Positions 1 to 8,372 of a stretch of 24,695 nt of DNA are shown in pieces. A program made the position numbers and the translations under genes. Positions within the stretch are counted from its first letter, which is position 1. Each line of letters starts with the position of its first letter. The stretch is from Emiliania huxleyi CCMP1516 (taxonomy: Eukaryota > Haptophyta > Isochrysidales > Noelaerhabdaceae), in NCBI RefSeq assembly GCF_000372725.1, contig NW_005199497.1:43859-68553 (forward strand). Reading direction: 5' to 3'. The notes under the pieces are model-generated. The model was not told the origin of the DNA, did no database searches, and worked only from the letters and a program-made list of their open reading frames with translations.

Positions 1-37
1 CTGGACAGTTCCTAGACACTCCCTAGACACTTCCTAG
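1..37 (+). repeat. Intron tail with short tandem repeat
   Basis: The sequence repeats TCCTAGACACT-like units (TTCCTAGACACT, CCCTAGACACT, TTCCTAG) and ends in TAG directly before the open SEC16-like frame. It is read as the 3' end of an intron with its acceptor at 36-37. Because each unit carries CTAG, alternative acceptors are possible. The intron starts outside the window. Confidence 0.5.
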
Positions 38-421
38 GCGTGGATCCCGTCTGACAAGGACCCAGACGAGTGGGCTAAGGAGAACCTCTCGGCGCCGCCG
101 CCGCCGCCCACCGCCGGGGAGGGCGGGGGCGGCGGGCCAGGAGGCGGCGTGGGCGGAGGTGGTGGAGGCGACCTTGGCGGCGGAGCGGCCGCGCCGGGCG
201 GGCCTGCGCCGGGCGGGGCGCCGCAGACACCGCTCGCGGGCGGTGTCGCCGTGCCGACCGGCTCTGCGCGCTTCTCGGCGCGGAGCTCGAACCGGCGCGC
301 GGCGCGCTCGCGCTACGTCGACACCTTCAACGCGGGGGGCGCGGCGCCAGAGCCGTCCGATAGCGACCGCATGCCGCCGCCGCCGGCGCGGCCGGCCTTC
401 AAGGTCTTCACGCCGGGTGCG

Positions 422-459
<38 letters not shown>

Positions 460-529
460 TGCGCCCAAGTATTTCACGCCGACGATGGCGCCGTCGGGCG
501 GGGCGCCGGAGCAGCCAGCCGAGCAGTGA
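38..529 (+). CDS. SEC16: SEC16-like COPII coat scaffold, C-terminal exon (partial)
   Basis: This is the last exon of a protein whose start lies left of the window. The frame opens after the TAG at 35-37, reads AWIPSDKDPDEWAKENL, then a Pro run and a Gly-rich stretch, then SNRRAARSRYVDTFN, and stops at TGA 527-529. SEC16 proteins end in the same way: a W-rich segment, a proline run, then an Arg-rich RYVDxxN motif (RARYVDVLN in animals, RYVDTFN-like in plants). SEC16 organises ER exit sites, where it binds COPII coat subunits on the ER membrane. Two short motifs, VFTP and YFTP, flank a run of about 12 glycines encoded by a GGC tract that could vary in length. The conserved central domain is not in the window, so the call rests on the C-terminal motif. 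Proline/glycine-rich tails can resemble each other, but the order of motifs makes SEC16 the best reading. Confidence 0.68.
421..460 (+). repeat. (GGC)n trinucleotide tract in SEC16-like exon
   Basis: About twelve GGC triplets in a row encode polyglycine between the VFTP and YFTP motifs. Tracts like this are prone to slippage, so the length may differ between strains or be mis-assembled. Confidence 0.9.
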
Positions 530-949
530 GCCGCGGCAGTGTGCGCGGAGCGGCCGAGGGCGTGTCTCGGGTCGCCGGTCGCCGGGGTGGGGTCGCTGCG
601 CGGAGATGATTGGCTCCTCGCAGGACCTTCGTGGGTAGTGGGGTAGGAGGCGCGGGGCCGAGACGATGTGGCACTAGCGTGTTTCTTTCTTTGCTGCTAT
701 GCTTCCCTATATCCAATATCGGATCGGAGGGCGGCCCCACAGGCACTAGCCTCCCCGCAGGCTGCGCACATTGAGGATTTTGGCAAAGGGAGGCACGTGG
801 CGCATTTTGAAGAAATTTATTCAACCTTGTGTCTAGTAAACATGCACGAGGTGCTGCAATGAACATCCCCCCAAGAGCACTGCGGCCATTCCCAATGGCC
901 ACGCACCAATGGGGCACGCGCCGCCGGTGAGCGGCGTTCGCACACCACA
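530..949. other. Intergenic region between convergent genes
   Basis: These 420 bases separate the stop codons of the SEC16-like gene (+) and the catalase-like gene (-), so they should hold both 3' UTRs and polyadenylation sites. Base composition becomes less GC-rich between about 670 and 860. Open frames here lack family features, and I see no RNA gene. Confidence 0.6.
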
Positions 950-3472
950 CTACGCGCTGGGCGCGGGTAGTTTGCACACGCACTTGTTCTCCGCCATGCA
1001 GCCAAGGTCCGTCTTACAGTACGAGCCCTCGCCGAAGGCCAGCTTGCACTCGCTGTCAGTGCGGCAGCTGCCGCTGGACGAGTCTCCGGCCAGCTGGTAC
1101 CAGCCGATGTCTGCGTCAGGCATCGCCGGCCCGCCGCCAGCATCCACCTCAAACTTCTGCGACGCGCTGAGGATGGGCTGGCCCTGGTACTTGGGTCGCC
1201 CCCCCTTGGGGATGTGAGAGTAGCCCATTGGACATGTGGCCTGGCCGATGGAGTCGCCGTGCTCGGTCTGGGTCACCCCGTTGTTGAGGATGAGGCGGAA
1301 CTGATTCGCGTACTGGTAGACCGCCTGGCGGACGCGATTGACGTAGCCGAGCGGCATGTGCTCCGCGATGGTGCGGTACGGCTGGAAGACGGTATTATCG
1401 CAAAAGGTGTTGTAGTCGGGCACGGCCTGGAGCGGGAAGCTCAGCTCGAACACGTTGATCGACTCGGTGAACCAGCGCTTCGTGGGGTTTTCGATGTCCT
1501 CCATGCACGCGTCATCCTGCAGCTGGATGTAGCCGCACATCTTGAACTCCTTTGCGCCCTTCGCCTCGAGCTTCTCGATCGTCTCGCGCAGGTTGGTGAG
1601 CTGGTAGTTGGGGTCCTCCCACGCGGCTGGGATCCTCCCACTCGCGATATCAGATTGTGGATCCGGGTACACGTTCTGCACAAGCTTCTTCTCCGTCAGC
1701 TCGCCCGGGCAGGCCGCCCAGTGCAGCTTCATGGCGCCGGGGCCGAGCCGCAGGGCCGACGCCGAGCCGTAGACGTACTCGAGCGGGTTCTGGTACGTGT
1801 CGGTCAGCTCGTCGAGGCGTGGGTCGGGGCGGCCGCCCAGCACGAAGCCGTTGTAGTAGTTGTCGACGTTGGCCGCGACGAAGATGTTTGCGGGCGGGTT
1901 CTTGGCGGAGTCACAAGAAGCGGCGGTGCAATCAGGCCCGGCGGTGCTGAACGCACCGATGTGGTCTGTTGCTACTGAGTTCTTGCCGGTGCCGATTGCG
2001 ACGTGTAGCAGGTCGATGTGCCCCTCCTCTTGCGCCGCGGTAAAGTCGAAGTCCCCAAACACGTGCTGCGCGTCCTTCGGCTGGTTGTACGCCGGGATGT
2101 CGGCGAGCTTGAGCTGGCAGTTGGACGCCTTTCCCTTGGCGCAGGCGGCGTCGTCGCTCTCAAAGTGCTTTGCCGCGTCCATCAACTTGAGCGCAAACCC
2201 GCGCACGCGCACGTCGTGCACATCCTTCACGGTAAAATTCTTGTTGCCGCTCAGCCGTACGAGAGTGTCGAAGGTCGCGCCCGATTTGGCCAGCTTTGGG
2301 TCGAGCAGGCCGACACGCATGGCGTAGGGGATGAAGCCCGACTCGCTCTCCTGCTTGTTCGCGTCGTACAGCTCCCTGAGCGGACCGAAGGAGAACTTTG
2401 CGCCGAGGCAGGTCTGGCCCTTGCCGTGCATGCCCTTCATCACGCGGCTCGTGCGCTGACCCTGGTAGGACGAAAGCTGCGGCTGCATCGCCGCCGGGAC
2501 CTGGTACTCGTAAGTCAGCGGCGGTGTCAGCGCAGCGCCGGGCTGGAGCGTCTTGGTGCGCGGGTTCCCGATGCTGTTGGTGCTCACGTTCGCGCACGGT
2601 GTGCAGTCGAAGTGATCCTCAACAACTTCGCAGCAGTTGAGGATACCTTGATCCGCACGAAAGGTCGCCGGCTTCAGCATGCGCATCGCCATTGTCTTTG
2701 CGGTGATCTCAATGGTTGCAAGCTCGCCTGCAACGCCAAAGCCCATCTCCCGACCGAGGTGCTTGGAGCACTGTGCATTCGGGAAGCTGACGCCCTTGGA
2801 GTTTGTTGCCGTTTGGGTGCCGAATCTCTTGTCGGCTCCATAAGACATGTAGAGCTGGTGAAGGCGCGGCGGGCACTTTGGGTTGGGTGCCGTCGCGGGG
2901 TTTGCGATGAACGGGTTGAACGACGGGGCATCAAGCGTGCAGCCAGCCTCTTGGATCAGCTTCAGATCGTCGTAGAACTTGGCGCAGTCGACCGCAACCG
3001 GGAGGCCGAGTACATCATCGAGCGTGATCCCTTTCTTCTTTAGCTCGCGCAGTTCCTCTAGCTTGCGCAGTTCCTTTAGCATGCCCAGTTCCGAGTCCGT
3101 TGTCTCTCCGGAGCAGGACGCGTACTCGATGTCGCCTTCCTTGTAGCCGCAGTAGCGGCAGGACTTGATGCCACCGGCGTTGCATCCGACCTTAGCCGGA
3201 CCGACTGAGGGGCACGACAGCGGATCGTACGTCGTGTACTGGCCAGGGTTCTTTGCCTTCTTCGACAGGCACGGTTCGACGATGTCGTTGAGGAGGGCAG
3301 CGCACGTCGTTGTTGCCACCGGCGACGAGCAGACTGTGGCGTGGCCGACGCGGTAGTCGTTGTCAGTGCAGGTGATGATGCTCCGGTCGATGGGCTGCGC
3401 GTCTAGCTGCCGGTGGAGCGGCGCGGCCTCGGAGAGCGCGAGGGAGGCGAGGAGGGCTGTCGTGAGCTTCAT
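950..3472 (-). CDS. Secreted catalase-like haem protein (SrpA-type), 840 aa
   Basis: The protein starts with a signal peptide (MKLTTALLASLALSEAAP). The frame continues 12 codons upstream only to a GTG, so ATG at 3472 is chosen. After a Cys-rich N-terminal region (35-120) and a charged Leu/Lys/Glu stretch (131-148) comes a catalase-like fold. H349 in HGKGQT sits where the distal haem histidine is expected. VRLSGN (405-410) and VRGFALKL (423-430) match the catalase core. NPLEYVYGSASALRLGPGA, GYIQLQDD...IENPTKRW and MPLGYVNRVRQAVYQ follow the SrpA-type catalase-like order. The C-terminus (802-834) is a small Cys-rich module. Catalase-like proteins bind haem and act on peroxide or organic peroxides; true catalase activity cannot be inferred. 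The gene is unbroken by introns. At 840 aa it is far longer than bacterial SrpA-type proteins (about 300-350 aa), because of the N-terminal domain and inserts. It is divergent from the cytochrome b5-like gene across about 130 bp. Confidence 0.83.
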   Translation of the reverse strand: MKLTTALLASLALSEAAPLHRQLDAQPIDRSIITCTDNDYRVGHATVCSSPVATTTCAALLNDIVEPCLSKKAKNPGQYTTYDPLSCPSVGPAKVGCNAGGIKSCRYCGYKEGDIEYASCSGETTDSELGMLKELRKLEELRELKKKGITLDDVLGLPVAVDCAKFYDDLKLIQEAGCTLDAPSFNPFIANPATAPNPKCPPRLHQLYMSYGADKRFGTQTATNSKGVSFPNAQCSKHLGREMGFGVAGELATIEITAKTMAMRMLKPATFRADQGILNCCEVVEDHFDCTPCANVSTNSIGNPRTKTLQPGAALTPPLTYEYQVPAAMQPQLSSYQGQRTSRVMKGMHGKGQTCLGAKFSFGPLRELYDANKQESESGFIPYAMRVGLLDPKLAKSGATFDTLVRLSGNKNFTVKDVHDVRVRGFALKLMDAAKHFESDDAACAKGKASNCQLKLADIPAYNQPKDAQHVFGDFDFTAAQEEGHIDLLHVAIGTGKNSVATDHIGAFSTAGPDCTAASCDSAKNPPANIFVAANVDNYYNGFVLGGRPDPRLDELTDTYQNPLEYVYGSASALRLGPGAMKLHWAACPGELTEKKLVQNVYPDPQSDIASGRIPAAWEDPNYQLTNLRETIEKLEAKGAKEFKMCGYIQLQDDACMEDIENPTKRWFTESINVFELSFPLQAVPDYNTFCDNTVFQPYRTIAEHMPLGYVNRVRQAVYQYANQFRLILNNGVTQTEHGDSIGQATCPMGYSHIPKGGRPKYQGQPILSASQKFEVDAGGGPAMPDADIGWYQLAGDSSSGSCRTDSECKLAFGEGSYCKTDLGCMAENKCVCKLPAPSA

Positions 3473-3604
3473 GTACGCAATCTTCTCGTCCTTTCGTCGG
3501 GCGCGCACTTCTCAATGACGTGCGGACTCCTTGTCACGCCTTGGAGTATTCGGTTTCCGTAGTTAAACAAAACTATTTCTCCCCGTAGCCTTTTAAGGCT
3601 GGGA
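3473..3604. promoter_or_regulatory. Short divergent intergenic region, probable bidirectional promoter
   Basis: Only 132 bases separate the start codons of the catalase-like gene (-, ATG at 3472) and the cytochrome b5-like gene (+, first ATG at 3605). It contains an AT-rich core and an inverted repeat, AGCCTT-TT-AAGGCT, at 3587-3600. The TTTTAA core lies just before the first ATG of the (+) gene, so that gene may really start at the ATG at 3695 or 3710. The promoter role is inferred from position. Confidence 0.45.
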
Positions 3605-4536
3605 ATGGATCGAGGCCCTCGCGCTAAATCCAAGAAAAAGAAAGTGATATGCGCCGCCTTTGCCAGGCCGTCCGACCACAACTCAGCGACCCGGATGACA
3701 ACAGCGACGATGAGCGACAAGCTGCTGGCTCCGCTAGAGAAGTCTCGGGACGCGAGGACCGGCTGCCTGAAGAATGTCTGCCGGCACCTCGGCCTCTTCC
3801 TTCTCTCGCTGTCCGTCCTCGTGCCGCTCGGGCTGGTGGCCAGCGCGGCCGTCGCGGGCCGGCCGCTTACCCACCAGGGCGTGACGCAGCCGCTCAGTGG
3901 CCTCAACTTTGCACTCATGCGCTTCGCCCGCGACATCTCTCGTGCAAAGGCACGCCGGCGGCGCTTCAACCAGCGATACGCTCTGGTGCCGATGCTGCTG
4001 GGCAAGGAGGAGCCGCTGCCGCTGGGCGACCCGGACAGCTGCGTCGGCTGCATCTCGTTGACGCGGGACGAGCTCGCAGAGTTTGACGGCCGGCCACTCC
4101 CCGACGGCTCTCCGTCGCCGCTCTACCTGTCTGTCCTCGGCCGGGTGTACGACGTGAGCAGCGGCGGCGCCTTCTACGGGCCGGGCAAGTCGTACCACAA
4201 GCTGGTCGGCAAGGACGCCACCAGAGCCTTTTGCACCGGATGCCTCGCGCCCTCGTGCCTCATCTCGTCGACCGCCCACCTCTCCGAGACGCAGAGGCGC
4301 GGGGCCAGCCCATATCCCCGCGCGGCCCACCTCTCCCGCCGTCGGCGCTCAGCCTCTCCCTCGCCGCCCTCAGGCGCGAGGCGCAGCGGTGGGTCGAGCT
4401 GTACGAGTGGCACGACAAGTACACCCTCGTCGGCCGTCTCCGCGAAGAGGCGGCCGACCCGGCGGAGGAGGAGATGGCGCTCTTCCACGCGCTCGAGGCG
4501 GAGCTCAGCGGCAACCACAGGCCGTTCGAGATGTGA
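3605..4536 (+). CDS. Neuferricin-like (CYB5D2/MAPR family) membrane cytochrome b5-type protein, two exons
   Basis: Exon 1 is 3605-4296 and exon 2 is 4374-4536, together 855 nt (284 aa; human neuferricin is 264 aa). The N-terminus is basic (KKKK). One hydrophobic segment (about residues 60-85, LGLFLLSLSVLVPLGLVA) would anchor the protein with its C-terminal part in the ER lumen or outside. The MAPR-type haem/steroid-binding domain follows: LTRDELAEFDG, PLYLSVLGRVYDV, FYGPGKSYHKLVGKDATRAF. After the splice comes RRWVELYEWHDKY-like text ending in TLVGRL, the conserved tail of neuferricins. The 77-nt intron (4297-4373) fits GC-AG, not GT-AG, and AGGCGCG occurs at both boundaries. The phase joins correctly only with this splice. 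Later ATGs at 3695 and 3710 are equally possible starts. Members bind haem and modulate P450 or steroid metabolism, or act as secreted signals; the role here is unknown. Confidence 0.83.
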
Positions 4537-5247
4537 GATGCAGTGATGGGTGGGTTGGCAAAACACCGGCGTCATAGATTGGCTGACTCCGCTGTGTGTG
4601 CTTGCAATGTGTGCTCGGGCCCCGCCGCCCCGGAGCACGTTTGCTGTCTGTGTGCGCCCCCTCTGCCAGTGCGGGGCCGACGCGTGTGTTTACAAAACTC
4701 TGAGAGTGCCTAAAGCCGTATATCTGATCGCGCCGCCGTCTCGCCGCTCCTCTCGCACCTCGGCACCGGGCCGGCACAGGTCTTGAGTCATCATCGCGGC
4801 CGTGTTCCCATGGAGTTCCCATGTGTACAACGCTGTGCGGCGGCAGCTCACTACGTCGCGCCGCGCGCGAGCCCGCGAGAGTTTTCGAGAGGACGAGATG
4901 CCACAACTAAATTATTCTGAATATGCTCGTGAGAGCCGGAAATGGAACACTCCCATGGATCCGGATCTCTTCGCCCTTCATTTTGATTCAGGATCAGCAT
5001 TTCTTTTCGGGCATTTCAGGGGCCCGATCTTGGAGTAAGGTTGCTTACTAAACTACACACATCACACATCACACCGGCAGCGGGCCAGCGGCACGAGACT
5101 CGAACACACGAAATTCAGCAGTAGACATAGCAGGCAGCCATTTAGCATGGTGTGCGTCAAGAGCGCGTGGTAACAACGAGGCTCCAATCGCCAATGTCAC
5201 AGCCACACCGCACTGCGCTGCTCCGGAGGGGACCGCTCACTGGTTTT
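4537..5247. other. Intergenic region between convergent genes
   Basis: These 711 bases separate two convergent stop codons. They include a tandem duplication, TTCCCATGGAGTTCCCATG, at about 4805-4823 and an AT-richer stretch at 4895-5060. A frame at 4898-5038 (46 codons, from the in-frame ATG MPQLNY) is open but has no recognisable motif and is not called a gene. The region should hold two 3' UTRs. Confidence 0.5.
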
Positions 5248-6702
5248 TTACCACCACGGGTTAGCGTAAGGGCACGACGTTTTCGACCCCTTTGGCATCG
5301 GCCCTGCCTCAAGTTTCTGCGTCAGGTCCCCGACTTTGAACATGTGATGGGAAAGAGCGCCAGTATACTTGGTAGGTAGCGCCAGGTCGTTCTCCTTTTT
5401 GATCGTGTAGGCGTCCACGATGTCCTTCAGCAGCAAGCGGTACTGCTCATGTTGCTTCTTGTTCGCCAGAATCGTTTCACGCCCGCACCCTCCGTGTTTC
5501 CCCAGGTTGCAAGGATACTGATTGAGAGGGCGTGACACATTCTTGAGGGTTGTCTTTGAGGCCTCGCTGATGGCGAGGAAGCGATCGTAGTGCGTGTAGG
5601 CGTGAACATTTTCCTTATTCACATTGCTAGCGACGTCCTTCTTGTCAGCGATGTACTCCTCCGGCAGCACGCCCCTCGTCATCATGACATGCGCGCTCCC
5701 CATGATGCGAGCATCGGCGCCTTCGCCCTCGTACACGATTGCGAGAATGTTGCCCAGCGCGGTGGTCAGGTCCGTCACAGCCAAAAGGTTTTGCCCCGCG
5801 TGGTCCCCAAAGAGAGCCTGGCGGTGCCCATCCTTCGGCCACTGAATCTCCGATTTGAGCGCGATCAGGCCCTCCCACAGCGCATAGTAGAAGTCTGAGA
5901 TGGAGGCGTACGCCCCTGCCTTCAGCCTGAGTTCACAGTCAGCGTCCTTCGGGCAGACCTCAACCTTCGGGCAGTGACCGCAGTCAGCAGCTGACCCAGG
6001 TGGCGGCGGCGGGACTCCATACACAAAGCCCGGGTTCGTGTCCACCGTGTCGGGCGTCTCAATCTTGAGCATCGTAGCGATGACGGAGTCGAGCGCGCCA
6101 GAGCCCTCGTAGCCGAGCTCCTTGCTACTCAGCTTGACCGGCAGCGTGTCCAAGTATGCGCCGTTGGTGAAGTCTGGCTCTTTGAGCGCGCTCTCGAAGC
6201 TCGCGTTGGGAAGGCCGGCGGCGCTCGCCACGTTCAAGATCCAATTCAGGTGGTACATCTCGTCGATGAAAGTGGCGTGGATGAGTTCGTAGGGCGTGAA
6301 GTCGTTGGTGATGTTGACACGCGTGTTGGTCGTCGAGTTAAGGTACGCACCCTTGGCTTGAACCTTCACGACAGAGTTGCTATCGTAGCCTGGCTGGCCA
6401 ACCATGACCTGCTGCGACTCGTGCAGAGAGTACCCTGCCGTTAGGTACAAGGGGATCGTGAAGAACTCGACCGCGATCGCGGCCTCCAAGTACTTGTGCA
6501 GGATCGGTAGGGTCCAGTTTGTGCTTCCAAACTGCTCGCACGGTCGCTCGGCGAAAGGAGAGTCGCTGCAGAGGAATTCGTTGTGCAGGCTGCACGTCAC
6601 GTTCTGCGCGTTGGCAGGATCGGAGACACTTTCCGCGTAGAGCCACCCGGCCGCAGGCTGTAACAGGCGCGCGAGCAGGAAGGCGGCAGCGAGCGGAGGC
6701 AT
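5248..6702 (-). CDS. Secreted ferritin-like protein of the VioB/RebD iminophenyl-pyruvate dimer synthase type, 484 aa
   Basis: The start is ATG 6702; the upstream extension begins only at a GTG. Residues 1-22 form a signal peptide (MPPLAAAFLLARLLQPAAGW). The body matches the ferritin-like domain (Pfam PF12902) found in VioB, RebD and StaD: LEAAIAVEFFTIPLYL (E79), FIDEMYHLNWILN (E148, H151), SISDFYYALWEGL (E277), VTDLTTALGNILAIVYEGEG (E325/E327) and a late HYDRF (H371). These Glu and His residues are the expected iron ligands. In bacteria such enzymes couple two indole-3-pyruvate imine molecules in violacein and rebeccamycin synthesis, but free-standing domains are widespread and mostly uncharacterised. 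Six N-X-S/T sequons (for example N34, N62, N122, N130) fit passage through the ER. The Pro-rich insert with paired Cys (231-256) is specific to this protein. There is no visible intron. The substrate cannot be inferred. Confidence 0.83.
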   Translation of the reverse strand: MPPLAAAFLLARLLQPAAGWLYAESVSDPANAQNVTCSLHNEFLCSDSPFAERPCEQFGSTNWTLPILHKYLEAAIAVEFFTIPLYLTAGYSLHESQQVMVGQPGYDSNSVVKVQAKGAYLNSTTNTRVNITNDFTPYELIHATFIDEMYHLNWILNVASAAGLPNASFESALKEPDFTNGAYLDTLPVKLSSKELGYEGSGALDSVIATMLKIETPDTVDTNPGFVYGVPPPPPGSAADCGHCPKVEVCPKDADCELRLKAGAYASISDFYYALWEGLIALKSEIQWPKDGHRQALFGDHAGQNLLAVTDLTTALGNILAIVYEGEGADARIMGSAHVMMTRGVLPEEYIADKKDVASNVNKENVHAYTHYDRFLAISEASKTTLKNVSRPLNQYPCNLGKHGGCGRETILANKKQHEQYRLLLKDIVDAYTIKKENDLALPTKYTGALSHHMFKVGDLTQKLEAGPMPKGSKTSCPYANPWW

Positions 6703-6966
6703 TGTGTATCGAGGCGGCGCGCGAGTTGGCGAGGCGAAGTGAGTCCTGACAAGGTCGGTCACAGTCCTTCCGAGGCAATGATGTCACGCTCGCACTTTCA
6801 AGCACTTTTAGGGGAATTTCTCACATCCACGGCCTGGCCAGGGATGCTTCACAGATTGACACGCAATGTTGACACGCTCTTCGATTTTTTTTGGGAAGGT
6901 CGATAAACAGCCTCGCCAACTCGCGCGCTTGTCCTTCCCATTCCGACAAACCACAGAAGCGGCGAG
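6703..6966. promoter_or_regulatory. Divergent intergenic region, presumed promoters
   Basis: These 264 bases lie between the start codons of the VioB-like gene (-) and the small unknown gene (+). No clear TATA box or repeat is visible apart from a T-run at 6884-6892. The assignment rests on position only. Confidence 0.3.
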
Positions 6967-7581
6967 ATGCGGTGTGCGATTGTTATGATGCTCCTCGCTG
7001 CTTCGACACACGGCCTGGTTATCTCGAGGTCGCCTCAGCCAGCGACGGCACAGGAACTTCAACGGCGACGGCGGAGAAAGGCGAGACAGCATGCACAAGG
7101 CTTGCTTCGCACGGGCCTCTCCGTGTGCTTAGTCACCGCTGTTACATCGCAGGTGTCACGACTTCGCCTCCGGCCTCGGCCGTGCATGCACACGACAGAG
7201 TTGCTATCGCCGTGCGCCATCGCCGAACCGACTGTCGCCTCCGCCACCTCGCTACTCTCGCCGCCGGCGGAGGACATCAGCATCGAGTCGCCCCTGGACT
7301 GCGACTCGCTCATCGTGGCTGACGAGATCGAGGCATCAGAGCCGCTCGAAACTCCCTCGGCGAGCGCGGCCCTGCGCCCAAGGCCCTTGGCTTCCATAGA
7401 TCACACTCCTCAAACCGCTTGCTCGCAGATGATTGACGACGACCCCGTCCTCCGCTTCTACCTCTCCGACCCAGAAGGGTTCGACTCCCTCTTCGAGCGC
7501 CAGACATCACGGGACGCCGACATGGCGGACGCTGTCGTGGACGCATGGATGGAGGCGGGCCGCTACAAACGCCGGCCCTAG
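6967..7581 (+). CDS. Small secreted or organelle-targeted protein of unknown function, 204 aa
   Basis: The frame starts at an ATG and has no intron. Residues 1-18 (MRCAIVMMLLAASTHGLV) look like a signal peptide. An Arg-rich stretch (about 33-42) and a Ser/Ala-rich stretch follow, as in bipartite plastid leaders of algae with secondary plastids. The middle (60-140) is Ala/Ser/Pro-rich and of low complexity. The last 50 residues are acidic and more ordered (DDDPVLRFYLSDPEGFDSLF, then ADAVVDAWMEAGRYKRR) and may form the functional part. I do not recognise the family. The gene is divergent from the VioB-like gene. The alternative is a spurious GC-rich frame, but the signal peptide at the first ATG argues against that. 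Confidence 0.55.
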   Translation: MRCAIVMMLLAASTHGLVISRSPQPATAQELQRRRRRKARQHAQGLLRTGLSVCLVTAVTSQVSRLRLRPRPCMHTTELLSPCAIAEPTVASATSLLSPPAEDISIESPLDCDSLIVADEIEASEPLETPSASAALRPRPLASIDHTPQTACSQMIDDDPVLRFYLSDPEGFDSLFERQTSRDADMADAVVDAWMEAGRYKRRP

Positions 7582-8372
7582 CTCTAGCCGTAGTTCGCCA
7601 AATTCGATGTCTACTGATGTCTGTGTGCTAGTAAATGGGTAACGAAATACCAGGCTGCAAGCAAAATGCGCCCGCGAAGATGCCGACACGCTCACACCCG
7701 CCCACACACGCTAAAAATCTCTCTCTCACACGCAGCTAGGGCGGGATCCGCGACTCGGAGAGAGAGGGCCCGGGCCAGAGCCCAGAGGTTCACCACACGA
7801 CCGACGGGCGCGTAGGGACGACACCCCCGTAGATTGAGAATCTCTAGAGGAAAGAAAGAAAGAAAGAAAACAGACAACCCAAGGGAGGGATGGGAGAACG
7901 GCACGCCGCCACCACACAGGGATTTTAAGGAGAGAGATATTGCTTGGGGTACGGTAGGGCTAGCCTTGGGCGGTCAGGACCATACCCCCCCCCCCCCCTT
8001 TGGGCAGGTGCACCACACCTACCCCGGAAAAAGTTGGAACCCTGGCGCGCTGTGTGCTGGTCTACCTATATCCCTATTCTCACACCCTGTGCAGTGGCAC
8101 GTCTTGCCACCTAGACCACTCGGATACGAGTTCCTTATGCCAATCCTACAGTCGTCTGAGTTGACACCCGGATCGAGGATGGCTTTGCAGCCTCACCCGC
8201 GATCAACAATACCGCAGAGCCGCGCACACGGCTCACCACCACCACCACTTGCTGAACACCGACCTTCGGGTTCAGACGCCGATCCCTTTGCAAACGGGAC
8301 GCCTCGCGATACTACGGAGGGCCTCGACCAAGCACGGAACGGTCAGACCACCCCGATCCCTACCACACCACG
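7582..8372. other. Gene-poor region with simple repeats
   Basis: No convincing gene is present. It holds a (GAAA)n tract running into ACAGACAACCCAA (7851-7882), a poly-C run at about 7986-7999, and several short inverted repeats, for example GTGGCA-CGTCT-TGCCAC at about 8094-8110. On the minus strand, TATCCGAGTGG (about 8127-8117) resembles a tRNA A box and GGTTCCAAC (8042-8034) weakly resembles a B box. The piece does not fold as a normal tRNA. Confidence 0.5.
7851..7882 (+). repeat. (GAAA)n tract plus 22-nt motif, copy 1
   Basis: AGAAAGAAAACAGACAACCCAA at 7861-7882 matches 9691-9712 at 21 of 22 positions. Both copies directly follow a GAAA microsatellite. The second copy lies in the leader of the ARM-repeat gene, so this one may mark the former 5' end of a related gene. 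Confidence 0.7.

Noticed and set aside
474..983. Minus-strand 169-codon frame over the SEC16 tail and intergenic region
   Set aside because: It starts inside the catalase-like 3' end and reads across the SEC16-like exon in antisense, with no family features.
1214..3043. Plus-strand frames of 254 and 341 codons within the catalase-like gene
   Set aside because: They are complementary to the conserved catalase-like core, are full of Val/Arg/Leu repeats, and show no signal or domain.
4802..5038. 78-codon frame between two convergent genes
   Set aside because: It opens with GTG; the ATG form has only 46 codons, lacks motifs and lies in a probable 3' UTR region.
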